This document shows, piece by piece, positions 5,251 through 5,964 of a stretch of 5,964 nt of DNA. The position numbers and the translations under genes were made by a program. The DNA comes from Marinilabiliales bacterium (lineage in GTDB: Bacteria; Bacteroidota; Bacteroidia; Bacteroidales; F082), in contig PKSW01000305.1 of NCBI GenBank assembly GCA_002869465.1, positions 1 through 5,964 on the forward strand, given 5' to 3'. The notes below the pieces were generated by a model. The model searched no databases and was not told where the DNA came from. It was given only the letters and a program-made list of their open reading frames with translations. How positions within the stretch are numbered: the stretch's first letter is position 1; each line of letters starts with the position of its first letter.

Positions 5251-5964
5251 TTAATCTGTCAATTGCATAAAATCTTCCTTTAATACTATGGATAGTCTGT
5301 ATATGAGCTCATCCGCATTTTCTTTTGAGAATACCATGGGCGGTTTGATCTTAATCACATTATGATCGGGGCCATCTGTGCTCATCAATATGGCAAAATC
5401 ACGCATTCTATTGACAAGACAGCTGGCTTTCTCTCCCAGCGGTTTTTTATTTTTACCATTTAATTCAAAGCCAAGGAACAAGCCTTGTCCCCTTACATCT
5501 CCAATAATGGGAAAGTCTTTTTGAAGCGCTTTTAACTGATCTTTCAGATAATTACCCGTCACGAGTGCATTCTCCTGTAGCTTCTCATCTTCAATTACCT
5601 GCAATACTTCGTTACCAATAGCGCATGAAACGGGATTACCACCAAATGTGTTGAAGTATTCCATGCCATTAGCAAAGGCTTCAGCTATTTGTTTTGTACA
5701 AACAACAGCTGCCAGTGGATGCCCGTTGCCAATTGGTTTGCCGATGGTCACTATATCAGGAACAACATCGTGCAACTGAAATCCCCAAAAAGCACTCCCA
5801 ACGCGCCCGCATCCCACCTGCACTTCATCTGCGATGCAAATACCTCCTGCTTCGCGAATTTCTTTATAAACCGTTTTCAGGTAATTCTCTGGCAGTTCAA
5901 TTTGGCCACCACAACTGATGATACTTTCGCAAATAAAAGCGGCTATATTTCTTCCTGAATGCTG
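5251..5964 (-). CDS. Class III aminotransferase-fold PLP enzyme, ethanolamine-phosphate phospho-lyase-like, C-terminal part (5' end outside window)
   Basis: The frame is open from the right edge (codon at 5964-5962) to TAA at 5253-5251, giving the last 237 residues. Marks of class III PLP enzymes are 'IADEVQVGCGRVG' with the cofactor aspartate at fragment residue 46, the Schiff-base lysine at fragment residue 76 in 'TIGKPIGNGHP', 'YFNTFGGNPVSCAIG' and 'GDVRGQGLFLG'. The combination 'VPDIVTIGKPIGNGHP', 'EYFNTFGGNPVSC' and the late 'STDGPDHNVIKIKPPM' is closest, from memory, to AGXT2L-type phospho-lyases acting on phosphoethanolamine or phosphohydroxylysine, more than to acetylornithine or GABA transaminases. 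The usual GFGR is here GCGR, a small change. A GTG at 5823 is an internal codon, not the start, because homologous sequence continues to the edge. In some bacteria such domains are fused to an APH-type kinase domain, which cannot be judged here. Confidence 0.87.
   Translation of the reverse strand, partial: QHSGRNIAAFICESIISCGGQIELPENYLKTVYKEIREAGGICIADEVQVGCGRVGSAFWGFQLHDVVPDIVTIGKPIGNGHPLAAVVCTKQIAEAFANGMEYFNTFGGNPVSCAIGNEVLQVIEDEKLQENALVTGNYLKDQLKALQKDFPIIGDVRGQGLFLGFELNGKNKKPLGEKASCLVNRMRDFAILMSTDGPDHNVIKIKPPMVFSKENADELIYRLSIVLKEDFMQLTD

Noticed and set aside
5689..5958. Plus-strand ORFs of 74 and 89 residues opposite the aminotransferase gene
   Set aside because: They are shadows of a well-supported minus-strand coding sequence that continues through this whole region.
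1..5964. CRISPR arrays, toxin-antitoxin pairs, insertion sequences, tRNA genes or a new defence system
   Set aside because: I saw no regularly spaced repeats, transposase motifs, cloverleaf structures or defence-type domains. The intact genes are ordinary metabolic, envelope or small hypothetical genes.

Overview
This AT-rich window looks like a chromosomal segment from a member of the Bacteroidota, probably an anaerobic or facultative one. The grounds are A-rich leaders without clear Shine-Dalgarno sites, a secreted outer-membrane-barrel-type protein, a lysine-rich micro-protein of a kind I associate with this phylum, and a NifX-type iron-sulfur accessory protein. I ran no database search, so the taxonomic reading is inference.

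Left half (1-2919, + strand): five tightly packed genes that probably form one operon. They are the C-terminal end of a probable MinD/Mrp-type P-loop ATPase, a complete NifX/NifB-type FeMo-cofactor-biosynthesis-family protein, a hotdog-fold acyl-CoA thioesterase, a PLP-dependent lyase of the cystathionine/methionine gamma-lyase family, and a secreted protein resembling an outer-membrane beta-barrel. The ATPase/NifX pairing is common in anaerobes without nitrogenase. The lyase looks like methionine gamma-lyase overall but has changed substrate-pocket residues. An inverted repeat at 2964-3001 probably ends this unit.

Middle (3106-4566, + strand): a stand-alone radical SAM enzyme with an N-terminal cobalamin-binding-like domain and no recognisable partner. 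Three small inverted repeats in tandem follow its stop codon (4575-4651).

Right half (4855-5964, - strand): a partial class III aminotransferase closest in motifs to the ethanolamine-phosphate/phosphohydroxylysine phospho-lyase group runs off the right edge. Downstream of it are a 42-codon signal-peptide-like ORF, a roughly 30-codon remnant that reads like the extreme C-terminus of a GH63 (YgjK-like) glycoside hydrolase, and a 34-aa lysine-rich protein gene. The signal-peptide ORF and the GH63-like remnant abut out of frame, which suggests the scar of a large internal deletion in a secreted glycosidase gene. I consider this the most interesting non-obvious structure here. I see no CRISPR array, tRNA, rRNA, insertion sequence or clear new multi-gene system.
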